Notes: a model not told the origin generated them from the sequence alone. 64,000 nt of DNA from Pseudomonas syringae (GCF_021606685.1 NZ_WKCB01000002.1:1-64000); one strand, 5' to 3'; numbered from the stretch's first letter, positions 10,098-19,252 are shown. Numbers and translations are program-made.

Positions 10098-11356
10098 AGG
10101 TCGATACCGTGCGACCGAGCCTGCGCGCGGTCATCGGCCGTGGGCACCTGATCCTGGCGCTGGTGGCGGTGACCCTGGCCAGCGTGTCCCTGACCCTGCT
10201 CGGCGTCTTGGCGCTGCGTGTGTATGCCGAGCACAACCTGCACCTCATCGCGCGCTCCATCAACTACACCGTCGAAGCCGCGGTGGTGTTCAACGACCGC
10301 GCGGCCGCCACCGAAGCCCTCAGCCTGATCGCCTCCACCGAAGAGGTGGCTCAGGCTGAGGTGTTCGATGCCAACGGCAAGCTGCTGGCGCAATGGATAC
10401 GTCCGGAAACCGGCATGCTGTCACGGCTTGAACTGGAACTCGCGCACACCCTGCTCGAGCAGCCCATCAGTCAGCCGATCCAGCATCAAGGGCGCACCAT
10501 CGGCAGCATTCATCTCACCGGTCACGGTGGCAGCCTCTTGCGCTTTTTGCTCAGCGGGCTGGCCGGGATTCTGATCTGCACCGCCCTCAGCGCCTGGGTG
10601 GCCCTGCACCTGGCGCGGCGCCTACTGCGCGGCATTACCGGCCCGCTGCAAAGCCTCGCCGCCGTCGCCCACGCGGCCCGCAGCGAGCGTGATTTCGACC
10701 GCCGCGTGCCACCGGCACGGATCGCCGAACTCGACAGCCTGGGCAGCGACTTCAATGCGTTGCTCGGCGAAATGGAGGCCTGGCAAAGCCACCTGCAAAG
10801 CGAAAACGAAAGCCTCGCGCACCAGGCCAACCATGACAGCCTCACCGGTTTGCCCAACCGCGCGTTCTTTGAAGGTCGCCTGATTCGCGCCCTGCGCAGC
10901 GCTGCCAAAGCCAAGGAACAGGTGGCGGTGCTGTACCTCGACAGCGACCGCTTCAAAGAGATCAATGACAGCTTTGGTCATGCCGCCGGCGATGCCGTGC
11001 TGGTCGCCGTCGCCGAGCGTGTGCGGGCGCAACTGCGCGAGGATGACCTGGTGGCGCGCCTGGGCGGCGATGAGTTCGCCATCCTGCTGGCGCCGTTGCA
11101 CAAGGTCGAGGACGCGCAGCGCATCGCCGACAAGATCATCGCCAGCATGGACCTGCCGATCCCCGTGCCCGGCAATACCCAGGTGCTGACCTCCCTGAGT
11201 ATTGGCATCGCCCTTTACCCCGACCATGGCGCCACACCCGGCACCTTGCTCAATGCCGCCGACGCAGCGATGTACCAGGCCAAGCGCCTGTCCCAGGGCG
11301 GCCAGCAAACGGCGGAGGTGGAGAGCCCCGTCGTCAATGTTCAACACAGGAGTTGA
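10094..11356 (+). CDS. yfiN: YfiN/TpbB membrane diguanylate cyclase
   Basis: This enzyme makes cyclic di-GMP from GTP and promotes attachment and the small-colony-variant phenotype when freed from YfiR. The 420-residue protein has a first membrane helix (about 15-40), a periplasmic CHASE8-type sensor, a second membrane helix (about 150-175), a HAMP linker, and a C-terminal GGDEF domain with an intact GGDEF signature at residues 324-328. An RxxD motif (REDD) sits exactly five residues before the GG, the position of a product-inhibition I-site. The start overlaps the yfiR stop by 4 bp. It is transcribed with yfiR and yfiB. Confidence 0.93.
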   Translation: MKVDTVRPSLRAVIGRGHLILALVAVTLASVSLTLLGVLALRVYAEHNLHLIARSINYTVEAAVVFNDRAAATEALSLIASTEEVAQAEVFDANGKLLAQWIRPETGMLSRLELELAHTLLEQPISQPIQHQGRTIGSIHLTGHGGSLLRFLLSGLAGILICTALSAWVALHLARRLLRGITGPLQSLAAVAHAARSERDFDRRVPPARIAELDSLGSDFNALLGEMEAWQSHLQSENESLAHQANHDSLTGLPNRAFFEGRLIRALRSAAKAKEQVAVLYLDSDRFKEINDSFGHAAGDAVLVAVAERVRAQLREDDLVARLGGDEFAILLAPLHKVEDAQRIADKIIASMDLPIPVPGNTQVLTSLSIGIALYPDHGATPGTLLNAADAAMYQAKRLSQGGQQTAEVESPVVNVQHRS

Positions 11357-11360
11357 TCCC

Positions 11361-11852
11361 TTGTTCTCGACCGTGCGTTTTATGTTGTTCACCGTGCTGC
11401 TGGCCTGCCTGGCCCTCGGCGGCTGCCAGACGGCCCCACCCAAGGGCCTGACCCCGGCGCAAGTGGCGGTACTCCAGCAACAAGGTTTTGAGCTGACCGA
11501 TGACGGCTGGGCGTTTGGCCTGTCCGGCAAAGTGCTGTTCGGCAGCGACGTCGAAACCCTCAACCAGCCCAGCACCGAGATCGTCCAGCGCATTGGCAAG
11601 GCCCTGCTCGGCGTGGGCATCGAGCGCGTGCGCGTCGACGGCCACACCGACGCCTCGGGCAAGGAAACCTACAATCAGCAACTGTCCCTGCGCCGCGCCA
11701 AAAGCGTGGCCACGGTGCTGACCGTCGTGGGTATGAAGGAAGAAAACATCCAACTGCGTGGGCTGGGCAGTAGCCAGCCGGTGGCATCCAATGACACGGC
11801 GGCGGGGCGCACCGAGAATCGGCGGGTGTCGATTGTGGTGATTGCGGACTGA
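11361..11852 (+). CDS. yfiB: YfiB-like outer membrane lipoprotein with OmpA domain
   Basis: YfiB is a peptidoglycan-binding outer-membrane lipoprotein that sequesters YfiR and so activates YfiN. The 163-residue product begins with a lipoprotein signal (hydrophobic run ending LALGGC, lipidated Cys at about 22). An OmpA-like C-terminal domain follows, with VRVDGHTDASG and LSLRRAKSV and the C-terminal NRRVSIVV. I prefer the TTG start at 11361 because AGGAG lies 8 bp upstream (11348-11352). An ATG at 11337 overlaps yfiN, would add eight residues before the signal peptide and has no good ribosome binding site. Confidence 0.88.
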   Translation: MFSTVRFMLFTVLLACLALGGCQTAPPKGLTPAQVAVLQQQGFELTDDGWAFGLSGKVLFGSDVETLNQPSTEIVQRIGKALLGVGIERVRVDGHTDASGKETYNQQLSLRRAKSVATVLTVVGMKEENIQLRGLGSSQPVASNDTAAGRTENRRVSIVVIAD

Positions 11853-11863
11853 TCGGTGTTGGC

Positions 11864-13249
11864 TTAACTGCCCGGCGTGATCGCCTGCGACAGGGGGAAC
11901 GCCAGGCAAAAGCGTGTGCCTGTTTGATTGCTATCAACGCTTACGCGACCGTTGTGCATTTGCATGATCGAGCGAACGATGGCCAAGCCCAGGCCGCCGG
12001 AATCGCCCGGTTGATTGCGCGATGGATCACACCGGTAGAAGCGCTCGAACAATCGCGGTAGATGCTCTGGTGCGATTGGGTCGCCGCTGTTGTGCACGCT
12101 GAGTTCAAGCCAGTCTTCGCGTAACTCGCTGCTGATGGTGACGGCCGTACCGGGCGTCGCATGGCGCAGCGCGTTGGCCAGCAGGTTGGCCATTGCGCGA
12201 CGTACCAGGATCGGGTCAGCCACCAACTCACCCTGGGTGTGGTCAATCAGTTGTAGGTCGCGCTCCTGCGCCACCCCTTCGAAATACTCGCACAGTTGCG
12301 CGCAGAGTTCGGGCAGATCGAGCCGCTCAGGGGTGATCGAGATATGCGACTGCTCGGTGCGCGCGAGAAACAACATGCTGTCGATCATCCGCGCGAGCCG
12401 CTCATACTCTTCCTGATTGGAGACCAGCAGGTTCTGATATTCATCCACCGTGCGGCCATGCCTCAGCGTGTGCTGGGTAAGGCCCATCAGGTTGCTCAAC
12501 GGCGTACGCATCTCATGGGCGAGGTCTTCGGAGAAACGCGAGAGTTGGGCAAACCCTTCCTCAAGCCGCGCCAACATCTGATTGAGGGCCCTACTGAGCA
12601 CTTGCAGTTCGCTCAGCTCATTGAAGTCATCCAGCCGCACATGCAAATGTTGAACATCAATTTGCGCCGCACGCTTTGCCAGTTGCCGCACCGGGCGCAA
12701 ACCGCGCTGGCTGACCCAGCCGCCGAGCACAAATGCCAGCAGGGCGCCGATGGATAACGCGAACCACAGCTTGAGCCGGTAAGCGCCCAGCATCTGCTCG
12801 CGCTCGCTCAGCAACTTGGCTGCAATCAGGGTCAGGTGGCGGTCGCCGTTGACGATATCCACCCAGGCGATTCGCACGGGTTGCGCGTAGTCACCGTCAG
12901 CGAGTTGAGCCGTAGGCGCAGCCGCCAGGGTGGGCATGCGCACCTGTGCGGGGTTGATTTCGATCAACGCCCGACCCGCGTCGTCGACAATCCACAGCAA
13001 ATTGTCACGATTGCCCAGCATGTTTTCGTAGAGCTTGGGCCGCTCGCGCAGGGTTTTTATGCTGTCGCTGTCATTGATTAACCCTTGCAGGCGCTCCAGG
13101 CGTCCGAGCAGTGCCTGGTCATCGCGCCAGGCTATTTCACGCTCCAGCGATTGATACAGATAAAACCCGATGGAGCCCATCAGCACCATGCTGACGAGGG
13201 CGAACATCACGGCCAGGCGCAGGCTCAGGGCGCGCGGCAGGCACTTCAA
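11864..13249 (-). CDS. Heavy-metal/HprS-type sensor histidine kinase
   Basis: This is a membrane histidine kinase of the CusS/IrlS/HprS family. The 461-residue protein has two membrane helices (about 11-33 and 155-178) around a periplasmic sensor, then a HAMP segment. The phosphoacceptor region reads [18 protein letters not shown], and a HATPase domain follows (N box [11 protein letters not shown] box [11 protein letters not shown]). It starts with TTG at 13249, overlapping the regulator's stop codon as TTGA with GAGGT upstream, so kinase and regulator are translationally coupled. The periplasmic part has no cysteine. The family is often annotated as copper sensing, but the genes opposite (hydroxyisourate hydrolase) suggest an HprS-like oxidative signal; this is inference. 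Confidence 0.9.
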   Translation of the reverse strand: MKCLPRALSLRLAVMFALVSMVLMGSIGFYLYQSLEREIAWRDDQALLGRLERLQGLINDSDSIKTLRERPKLYENMLGNRDNLLWIVDDAGRALIEINPAQVRMPTLAAAPTAQLADGDYAQPVRIAWVDIVNGDRHLTLIAAKLLSEREQMLGAYRLKLWFALSIGALLAFVLGGWVSQRGLRPVRQLAKRAAQIDVQHLHVRLDDFNELSELQVLSRALNQMLARLEEGFAQLSRFSEDLAHEMRTPLSNLMGLTQHTLRHGRTVDEYQNLLVSNQEEYERLARMIDSMLFLARTEQSHISITPERLDLPELCAQLCEYFEGVAQERDLQLIDHTQGELVADPILVRRAMANLLANALRHATPGTAVTISSELREDWLELSVHNSGDPIAPEHLPRLFERFYRCDPSRNQPGDSGGLGLAIVRSIMQMHNGRVSVDSNQTGTRFCLAFPLSQAITPGS

Positions 13250-13917
13250 GAGGGCACCTCAAGCAGGTAGCCAATGCCGCGAACGGTATGAATCAGCTTG
13301 ACCGGGTAAGGGTCGTCGACCTTTGCCCGCAACCGGCGGATGGCAACATCGACCACATTGGTGTCGCTGTCGAAGTTCATCTGCCAGACCTGGGAAGCAA
13401 TCAGCGCGCGTGATAGCACTTCCCCCTCGCGGTTGAGTAACAGGTGCAGCAGCGCAAATTCCTTGTTGGTCAGTGTCAGACGTTGGCCATTACGTGTGAC
13501 CTTGCGCCGCAACAGATCCAGGCTCAGATCCGCCACCAGAAACTGCTCAACCTCGCGCGGTGGGCCGCGGCGCAGCAAGGTGCGCACGCGCGCCAGCAGC
13601 TCGGCGTAGGAAAAGGGCTTGACCAGATAATCATCGGCCCCCAGTTCCAGGCCCTTGACCCGATCGTCGATGGCGTCGCGCGCGGTGAGGAACAACACCG
13701 GGGTTTGCCACTTGCGCCGGATGATCTGCAGCAATTGCCAGCCGTCCAGACCTGGCAGCATCACGTCAAGAATGATCAGGTCGTACTCACTCTCCTGCAC
13801 CAGATGCTGGCCATCCAGACCGTTCAAGGCCACGTCCACGGCATAGCCGGACTCACTCAAGGCTTTGTGCAAATAGTCGGCAGTTTTCGCTTCATCTTCG
13901 ACGACAAGGACGCGCAT
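13246..13917 (-). CDS. OmpR-family response regulator, CusR/HprR type
   Basis: This DNA-binding response regulator partners the overlapping histidine kinase. The 223-residue protein has a receiver domain with the acidic pair in VEDE, phospho-acceptor Asp51 in [14 protein letters not shown], and conserved Lys in [10 protein letters not shown]-terminal winged helix follows ([36 protein letters not shown]). The ATG at 13917 has GGAGG upstream. Longer in-frame starts would add residues outside the family. A CATTAC-N6-GTAATC dyad about 50 bp upstream, in the divergent promoter region, is a likely binding site. Confidence 0.93.
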   Translation of the reverse strand: MRVLVVEDEAKTADYLHKALSESGYAVDVALNGLDGQHLVQESEYDLIILDVMLPGLDGWQLLQIIRRKWQTPVLFLTARDAIDDRVKGLELGADDYLVKPFSYAELLARVRTLLRRGPPREVEQFLVADLSLDLLRRKVTRNGQRLTLTNKEFALLHLLLNREGEVLSRALIASQVWQMNFDSDTNVVDVAIRRLRAKVDDPYPVKLIHTVRGIGYLLEVPS

Positions 13918-13967
13918 CTTTTCCTCCAGGGCAGGGCTATAGGCTAGGCCGATAGACCGCGTTTGCA

Positions 13968-13985
13968 CATTACAAATCGGTAATC
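13968..13985. promoter_or_regulatory. Candidate HprR/CusR-type operator in the divergent promoter
   Basis: CATTACAAATCGGTAATC is an interrupted dyad (CATTAC and GTAATC, 6-bp spacer) between the response regulator gene and the divergent exported-protein/hiuH pair. From memory it closely resembles the E. coli HprR (YedW) box, which has CATTAC and GTAATG half sites. The assignment is by pattern and synteny only. Confidence 0.6.
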
Positions 13986-14063
13986 CGCGCGCAATCAACC
14001 TGACGGAGTGAGTGGAACACTATGCCTGGCGATTTTTCGGCACGTTCAACCATGGGGAAAGGC

Positions 14064-14567
14064 ATGCGTATCACCGGATCAATTTCATTGCTGCTCACAG
14101 TGGCCATGGGCTCTACGTTGGCAGTGGCGGCAACCGACACTCAGGTTGCGCAGCGCAAGGACGTCACGCTGGCGTTGGCTAATCATTTGGCGAGTGCGTC
14201 CTTGGCCGCGTGCCATGCACAGGGCCGCACAGCCGTGGTGGCGGTAGTCGACCGTGGCGGCAACCTGGTAGCTGTGCAGCGCGACGACAATGTCGGCCCG
14301 CATAACACGCTGGCTGCGCAGCGCAAAGCCTATACCGCACTGTCCACCAAGACGCCCACCCGGCTCTTGGCCGAGCGGGCTCGCAGCACACCAGATACCG
14401 AAAACCTCAACACGCTGCACGAGCTATTGCTGCTCGGCGGCGGCGTGCCGTTGCTGGTTGAGGGCGAGGTTATCGGCGCGTTGGGTGTTGCTGGCGCCGG
14501 CGGCGCTGCATTCGATGAAGGCTGCGCACTGGCGGCTGTTTCAAAAGTTTTACCTGGCACTCACTAA
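14064..14567 (+). CDS. Exported GlcG/HbpS-family heme-binding-like protein
   Basis: The product belongs to the GlcG/HbpS family (DUF336), several members of which bind heme or sense redox state. The ATG at 14064 gives a 167-residue protein whose signal peptide (GSISLLLTVAMGSTLAVA) is cleaved near AVAA, so it should be periplasmic. GGGGA lies shortly upstream. ATGs at 14022 and 14052 would extend the N-terminus. The mature domain shows VVAVVDRGGNLVAVQRDD, a variable middle, and the Gly-rich GGGVPLLVEGEVIGALGVAGAGG typical of the fold. It sits 27 bp before the hydroxyisourate hydrolase gene, probably in one operon controlled by the divergent two-component system. The substrate or ligand is unknown. 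Confidence 0.8.
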   Translation: MRITGSISLLLTVAMGSTLAVAATDTQVAQRKDVTLALANHLASASLAACHAQGRTAVVAVVDRGGNLVAVQRDDNVGPHNTLAAQRKAYTALSTKTPTRLLAERARSTPDTENLNTLHELLLLGGGVPLLVEGEVIGALGVAGAGGAAFDEGCALAAVSKVLPGTH

Positions 14568-14594
14568 TTAGCTACCCACACTAAAGAGACGATC

Positions 14595-15005
14595 ATGAAA
14601 CGATTGAAATTGCTTTTCGCTGGCGCCGTATTGAGCGTTATGTCCTCGCTGGCATTGGCTGCGGCAAACCCCTTGAGCGTACATGTGCTGAATCTGCAGG
14701 ATGGGCTGCCTTCCCCGGACGTGCGCGTGACCCTGGAAAAAAACAATGGCCAGAACTGGGACTTGCTCAACACGGCATCGACCAACGAGCAAGGTCGTAT
14801 CCCGGCGTTCTACCCGGAGGGTAAGCCCTTGGAGAAAGGCATTTACCGCGTCACGTTCAAAACCGGGGAATGGTTCAAGACCCACAAGATCGCCAGCTTC
14901 TTTCCCGAAGTACCGGTAATTTTCGAAGTGGACGGTACGGTCGCGCACTATCACATCCCGTTGCTGCTCAGCCCTTATGGCTTTTCCACTTACCGTGGGA
15001 ATTAA
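14595..15005 (+). CDS. hiuH: 5-hydroxyisourate hydrolase with signal peptide (transthyretin-like)
   Basis: The enzyme hydrolyses 5-hydroxyisourate, the unstable product of urate oxidation, to OHCU. The 136-residue product has a signal peptide (FAGAVLSVMSSLALA, cleavage near ALAAA) and the transthyretin-like fold. Conserved active-site elements are LSVHVLNLQDGLPSPDVRV at the mature N-terminus, the arginine of the GIYRVTF strand region, and the C-terminal signature YHIPLLLSPYGFSTYRG. A periplasmic form next to an HprRS-like two-component system parallels E. coli hiuH (yedX). No urate oxidase or OHCU decarboxylase gene is nearby, which argues against a standard cytosolic urate pathway here. Confidence 0.92.
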   Translation: MKRLKLLFAGAVLSVMSSLALAAANPLSVHVLNLQDGLPSPDVRVTLEKNNGQNWDLLNTASTNEQGRIPAFYPEGKPLEKGIYRVTFKTGEWFKTHKIASFFPEVPVIFEVDGTVAHYHIPLLLSPYGFSTYRGN

Positions 15006-15029
15006 TCGGTCTGCCGTGTGGACACTTAG

Positions 15030-15977
15030 TTAGTCTGCAAACAGCATGGTCGACGTTTCGCCCAGCAATAATGCGCGGTTCAGCTCAGCGGTTTGCCTGA
15101 TGTAGTCCCACAGCAAGGTAATCCGCTTGAGCTTGCGCAAATCCTCCCGGCAGTACATCCAGAACTGCCGCGTCAGCACAATCTGCTCCCCCAGCACCGG
15201 CAACAACCGCGGGTCCTGCGCCGCCAAAAAGCACGGCAATATCGCCATCGACCGCCCCTGCTGCGCCGCCACGTACTGCGCGATCACGCTGGTACTGCGC
15301 AGGCTGGCGCTGGCGCCGGGTACTACATTGGCGAGGTAAAGCAGCTCGGAGCTGAACGCCAGGTCATCCACATAGCTGATAAACGGATGCTCGGCCAAAT
15401 CCGCTGGTTTGCGGATCGGCGGGTGCTGGTCGAGGTATTCCTGGGTCGCGTACAGTTGCAATGTGTAGTCGCACAGTTTGCAGCACACGTAGGGCCCGTG
15501 TTCCGGGCGCTCCAGGGCGATAACGATGTCGGCTTCGCGCTTGGACAGGCTGATGAAGTGGGGCAGGGGCAGGATATCCACCGAGATCGCCGGGTAGGTG
15601 TCGACGAAATGGCTCAACTGCGGCGTAACAAAAAAACTGCCAAACCCTTCGGTGCAGCCCATGCGTACATGGCCCGACAACGCCACGCCGGAGCCGGACA
15701 CCTGTTCGCAGGCCATGTGCAGCGTGCTTTCGATGGACTCGGCGTAGCCCAGCAAACGCTGGCCTTCGGTGGTGAGCACAAAACCGTTGGTCCGGGATTT
15801 TTCGAACAACAGCGTGCCGAGTGACACTTCCAGTGAACTGATGCGCCGCGACACGGTGGTGTAGTCCACCGCGAGGCGCTTGGCGGCCACGCTGGCCTTG
15901 CGCGTGCGGGCCACTTCGAGGAAAAACTTGAGGTCATCCCAGTTCAGGGAGCCCAGCGACGTGATGTTTTTTTGCAT
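15030..15977 (-). CDS. LysR-family regulator, probably of mmsAB
   Basis: This 315-residue LysR-type regulator has an N-terminal winged helix-turn-helix (FFLEVARTRKASVAAKRL, DYTTVSRRISSLE) and a substrate-binding-like effector domain. The ATG at 15977 is chosen because the helix-turn-helix then starts about 15 residues in; an upstream in-frame start would add 25 residues of promoter-region sequence. It is divergent from mmsA with a 131-bp gap that contains a 29-bp imperfect palindrome. By position it most likely controls mmsAB and itself. In P. aeruginosa the mms operon has an AraC-type regulator (MmsR), so the LysR arrangement differs. The effector is unknown. Confidence 0.88.
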   Translation of the reverse strand: MQKNITSLGSLNWDDLKFFLEVARTRKASVAAKRLAVDYTTVSRRISSLEVSLGTLLFEKSRTNGFVLTTEGQRLLGYAESIESTLHMACEQVSGSGVALSGHVRMGCTEGFGSFFVTPQLSHFVDTYPAISVDILPLPHFISLSKREADIVIALERPEHGPYVCCKLCDYTLQLYATQEYLDQHPPIRKPADLAEHPFISYVDDLAFSSELLYLANVVPGASASLRSTSVIAQYVAAQQGRSMAILPCFLAAQDPRLLPVLGEQIVLTRQFWMYCREDLRKLKRITLLWDYIRQTAELNRALLLGETSTMLFAD

Positions 15978-15992
15978 ATTGGACCGGCTTTT

Positions 15993-16021
15993 ATGTGCGT
16001 TCTTATTAGAAGTTTGCACAT
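15993..16021. promoter_or_regulatory. Imperfect palindrome in the LysR/mmsA divergent promoter
   Basis: Outer arms ATGTGC (15993-15998) and GCACAT (16016-16021) enclose a near-central inner dyad TTCT-N4-AGAA. It lies 15 bp before the LysR gene start and about 88 bp before mmsA, where a LysR-type site for autoregulation and activation of the divergent gene is expected. No experimental basis. Confidence 0.5.
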
Positions 16022-16108
16022 CTATACTCCAAAAACAGTCCGAACGCCTCATTTCCCAAGGCGGTTTACGCGCCTTGTATCTGCATAACTATAAGATTTG
16101 GAGACTAC

Positions 16109-17626
16109 ATGAACGCTTCTGCCGATATTTCCGTGCAACCGGTCAAGTTGCTGATCAATGGTGAATGGGTCGAGTCCAAGACCACCCACTGGCAAGACAT
16201 CGTCAACCCGGCCACCCAGCAGGTGCTGGCCAAAGTCCCGTTTGCCACCGCCGATGAAGTCAACGCTGCCATCGACGCCGCCCACAAAGCTTTCCAGACC
16301 TGGAAGCTGACGCCGATCGGCGCCCGCATGCGCATCATGCTCAAGCTGCAAGCCTTGATTCGCGAACACTCCAAGCGCATCGCCGTAGTCCTCAGCAACG
16401 AGCAGGGCAAGACCATTGCCGATGCCGAGGGCGATATTTTCCGTGGCCTGGAAGTGGTCGAGCACGCGTGCTCCATCGGTACCTTGCAGATGGGCGAATT
16501 CGCTGAAAACGTCGCCGGTGGCGTCGACACCTACACCCTGCGCCAGCCCATCGGTGTGTGTGCGGGTATTACCCCGTTTAACTTCCCGGCGATGATTCCG
16601 CTGTGGATGTTCCCCATGGCGATTGCCTGCGGGAATACCTTCGTGCTCAAACCGTCCGAGCAAGACCCGCTGTCGACCCTGCTGCTGGTGGAGCTGGCGC
16701 TGGAAGCCGGTGTACCGCCTGGCGTGCTCAACGTGGTGCACGGCGGCAAGGATGTAGTGGATGCGCTGTGCACCCATAAAGACATCAAGGCCGTGTCCTT
16801 CGTCGGCTCGACCGCCGTGGGCACTCACGTGTACGACCTGGCCGGTAAACACGGCAAGCGCGTGCAGTCGATGATGGGCGCCAAGAACCACGCCGTGGTG
16901 CTGCCGGATGCCAACCGCGAACACACCCTCAATGCGCTGGTCGGTGCCGGTTTTGGCGCGGCGGGCCAGCGTTGCATGGCCACTTCCGTGGTGGTGCTGG
17001 TGGGCGCGGCCAAGCAATGGCTGCCGGATCTGAAAGCGCTGGCGCAAAAACTCAAGGTCAATGCCGGCAGCGAAGCGGGCACGGACGTTGGCCCGGTGAT
17101 TTCCAAGCGCGCCAAGGCACGCATCCTGGAACTGATCGAAAGCGGTGTGAAGGAAGGCGCCAAGCTGGAGCTGGATGGCCGCGACATCAAGGTGCCGGGC
17201 TTCGAGCAAGGTAACTTTGTCGGGCCGACCCTGTTCTCGGGCGTGACTACCGACATGCAGATCTACACCCAGGAAATCTTCGGCCCGGTACTGGTGGTGC
17301 TGGAAGTGGCGACCCTGGATGAGGCCATCGCGCTGGTCAACGCCAACCCGTTCGGCAACGGCACTGGCCTGTTCACCCAAAGCGGGGCGGCGGCGCGTAA
17401 GTTCCAGAGCGAAATCGATGTAGGCCAGGTCGGCATCAACATCCCGATCCCGGTGCCGGTGCCGTTCTTCAGCTTTACCGGTTCGCGGGGTTCCAAGCTC
17501 GGTGACCTGGGCCCGTACGGCAAGCAAGTGGTGCAGTTCTATACCCAGACCAAAACCGTCACCAGCCGCTGGTTCGATGACGACACGGTCAACGATGGCG
17601 TCAACACCACCATCAACCTGCGCTGA
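16109..17626 (+). CDS. mmsA: Methylmalonate-semialdehyde dehydrogenase (CoA-acylating)
   Basis: MmsA converts methylmalonate semialdehyde (valine breakdown) or malonate semialdehyde to propionyl-CoA or acetyl-CoA with NAD+ and CoA. The 505-residue protein is a full-length aldehyde dehydrogenase of the MmsA subgroup. The catalytic cysteine is Cys289 in [41 protein letters not shown] and the C-terminal [16 protein letters not shown] are subgroup signatures. The ATG at 16109 has TTTGGAG upstream. mmsB follows after 15 bp, forming the mmsAB operon for distal valine degradation. A divergent LysR gene is the likely regulator. Confidence 0.96.
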   Translation: MNASADISVQPVKLLINGEWVESKTTHWQDIVNPATQQVLAKVPFATADEVNAAIDAAHKAFQTWKLTPIGARMRIMLKLQALIREHSKRIAVVLSNEQGKTIADAEGDIFRGLEVVEHACSIGTLQMGEFAENVAGGVDTYTLRQPIGVCAGITPFNFPAMIPLWMFPMAIACGNTFVLKPSEQDPLSTLLLVELALEAGVPPGVLNVVHGGKDVVDALCTHKDIKAVSFVGSTAVGTHVYDLAGKHGKRVQSMMGAKNHAVVLPDANREHTLNALVGAGFGAAGQRCMATSVVVLVGAAKQWLPDLKALAQKLKVNAGSEAGTDVGPVISKRAKARILELIESGVKEGAKLELDGRDIKVPGFEQGNFVGPTLFSGVTTDMQIYTQEIFGPVLVVLEVATLDEAIALVNANPFGNGTGLFTQSGAAARKFQSEIDVGQVGINIPIPVPVPFFSFTGSRGSKLGDLGPYGKQVVQFYTQTKTVTSRWFDDDTVNDGVNTTINLR

Positions 17627-17641
17627 TTCCGGAAGACGACC

Positions 17642-18529
17642 ATGAAGATTGCATTTATCGGCTTGGGCAACATGGGCGCGCCCATGGCCCGCAACCTGCT
17701 TTTGGCAGGGAATAAGTTGAATGTGTTCGACGTTAATCCAGGCGTGTTCAAGGAGTTCGCAGAACTGGGCGCCACCGTCACAGGCTCACCGCGTGAAGCT
17801 GCACAAGGCGCCGAGCTGGTAATTACCATGCTGCCCGCCGCCGCCCATGTGCGCAGCGTTTGGCTGAATGAAGACGGTGTGCTCGCCGGGATTGGTGAAG
17901 GCGTGCCGGCCGTGGATTGCAGCACCATCGACCCGCAAACCATCCGCGACGTTGCCGCTGCGGCGGCCAAGCAAGGTGTGGTGATAGCTGATGCTCCAGT
18001 CTCTGGCGGCACCGGCGGCGCTAGCGCAGGGACGTTGACCTTCATGGTCGGCGCCACCCCGGAACTGTACGCCACCCTGCAACCGGTGCTGGCGCAGATG
18101 GGTCGCAATATCGTGCATTGCGGTGACGTGGGCACCGGCCAGATTGCCAAGATCTGCAACAACCTGTTGCTGGGGATCAGTATGGTCGGCGTCAGCGAGG
18201 CCATGGCCCTGGGCGATGCACTGGGCATCGACACGCAAGTGCTGGCCGGCATCATCAACAGCTCCACCGGGCGCTGCTGGAGTTCGGACACCTACAACCC
18301 TTGGCCTGGCGTGATTGAAACCGCGCCGTCATCGCGTGGTTATACCGGTGGGTTTGGCGCCGACCTGATGCTCAAGGACCTGGGCCTGGCCACCGAAGCC
18401 GCGCGCCAGGCCAAGCAGCCGGTAATCCTCGGCGCCGTGGCCCAGCAGTTGTATCAATCGATGAGTCAACGCGGGGAAGGCGGCAAGGACTTCTCGGCGA
18501 TCATCAACAGCTATCGCAAGCCCAAGTAG
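17642..18529 (+). CDS. mmsB: 3-hydroxyisobutyrate dehydrogenase
   Basis: MmsB oxidises 3-hydroxyisobutyrate to methylmalonate semialdehyde, the substrate of MmsA, with NAD+. The 295-residue protein starts with the beta-hydroxyacid dehydrogenase nucleotide-binding motif (FIGLGNMGAPMARNLL). It has the substrate-site segment DAPVSGGTGGASAGTL around 120-135 and the catalytic lysine in GQIAKICNNLLLG, followed by the C-terminal GFGADLMLKDLGLA. GGAAG lies upstream of the ATG. It is transcribed after mmsA. A REP cluster follows the stop codon. Confidence 0.96.
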   Translation: MKIAFIGLGNMGAPMARNLLLAGNKLNVFDVNPGVFKEFAELGATVTGSPREAAQGAELVITMLPAAAHVRSVWLNEDGVLAGIGEGVPAVDCSTIDPQTIRDVAAAAAKQGVVIADAPVSGGTGGASAGTLTFMVGATPELYATLQPVLAQMGRNIVHCGDVGTGQIAKICNNLLLGISMVGVSEAMALGDALGIDTQVLAGIINSSTGRCWSSDTYNPWPGVIETAPSSRGYTGGFGADLMLKDLGLATEAARQAKQPVILGAVAQQLYQSMSQRGEGGKDFSAIINSYRKPK

Positions 18530-18566
18530 TGCGTTGATGGGTTCAACGGCGGCAAACCGCTTTTTT

Positions 18567-18755
18567 GTGGCGAGCGGGCTTGTCGTAGAGAGCGGGCTTG
18601 TTGTGGCGAGCGGGCTTGCCCGCGTTGGGCTGCGAAGCAGCCCCATATGCCCTCACCCCAATCGGTCTGAAAGGTAGCAGTGTCTGGATGGGGGGCTGCT
18701 ACGCAGCCCAACGCGGGCAAGCCCGCTCGCCACGACAGGCCGGCTCGCCACAAGA
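18567..18755. repeat. REP cluster (REPIN plus degenerate copies)
   Basis: A REP doublet of the GTGGCGAGCGGGCTTGCCCG type runs from 18603 to about 18733, with arms in inverted orientation around a GGGCTGC/GCAGCCC inner stem. Degenerate half-copies precede it (18567 and 18588) and follow it (to about 18755). It separates mmsB from the convergent cupin gene. Confidence 0.85.
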
Positions 18756-18778
18756 GTGCGGTTCGCAGTGGGGGTGAC

Positions 18779-19123
18779 TCACGCAAACACGAAATACTTA
18801 CGCACTGTCTCGACCACTTCCCACGTCCCCTTCATCCCCGGTTCCACCACGAAGATATCCCCAGCCCGCAGGTGGATCGGCTCCATGCCTTGCGGGGTGA
18901 TCACGCAGTAGCCTTCCTGGAAATGGCAGTATTCCCACTTCACGTACTCCACGTACCACTTGCCGGGTGTGCAGATCCAGGTGCCCATGATCTTGCTGCC
19001 GTCTTCGCTGGTGTAGGCGTTGAGGTTGACGGTGTGCGGGTCGCCTTCGAGCTTTTCCCATTTGCAGGCATCCAGGACGGGCAGGGGGTGGGTGTCGCGC
19101 AGTACGGTGATGGGCTTGGACAT
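18779..19123 (-). CDS. Small cupin-domain protein (Cupin_3/DUF861-like)
   Basis: The 114-residue product is a single cupin barrel. Motifs are GTWICTPGKWYVEYVKWEYCHFQEG (first half) and PIHLRAGDIFVVEPGMKGTWEVVE (second half), typical of the EutQ/ureidoglycine-aminohydrolase-like cupin group whose members often lack a defined enzyme activity. GGAG lies 7 bp before the ATG. It is convergent with mmsB and divergent from kynB. Its role next to the kynurenine genes is unknown; no catalytic assignment is justified. Confidence 0.8.
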   Translation of the reverse strand: MSKPITVLRDTHPLPVLDACKWEKLEGDPHTVNLNAYTSEDGSKIMGTWICTPGKWYVEYVKWEYCHFQEGYCVITPQGMEPIHLRAGDIFVVEPGMKGTWEVVETVRKYFVFA

Positions 19124-19252
19124 GATGTCTCCGAGGCAGGGGATCGAGAGTCGAACCCTATAGGGTCGGTGGGCGGTTCAGTGGTCTGAACTCGACATCG
19201 GGATGCCCAGAAGCGCAGGCGAATGCGGTGCCTCAGGCGCTGTGAGGTCATT

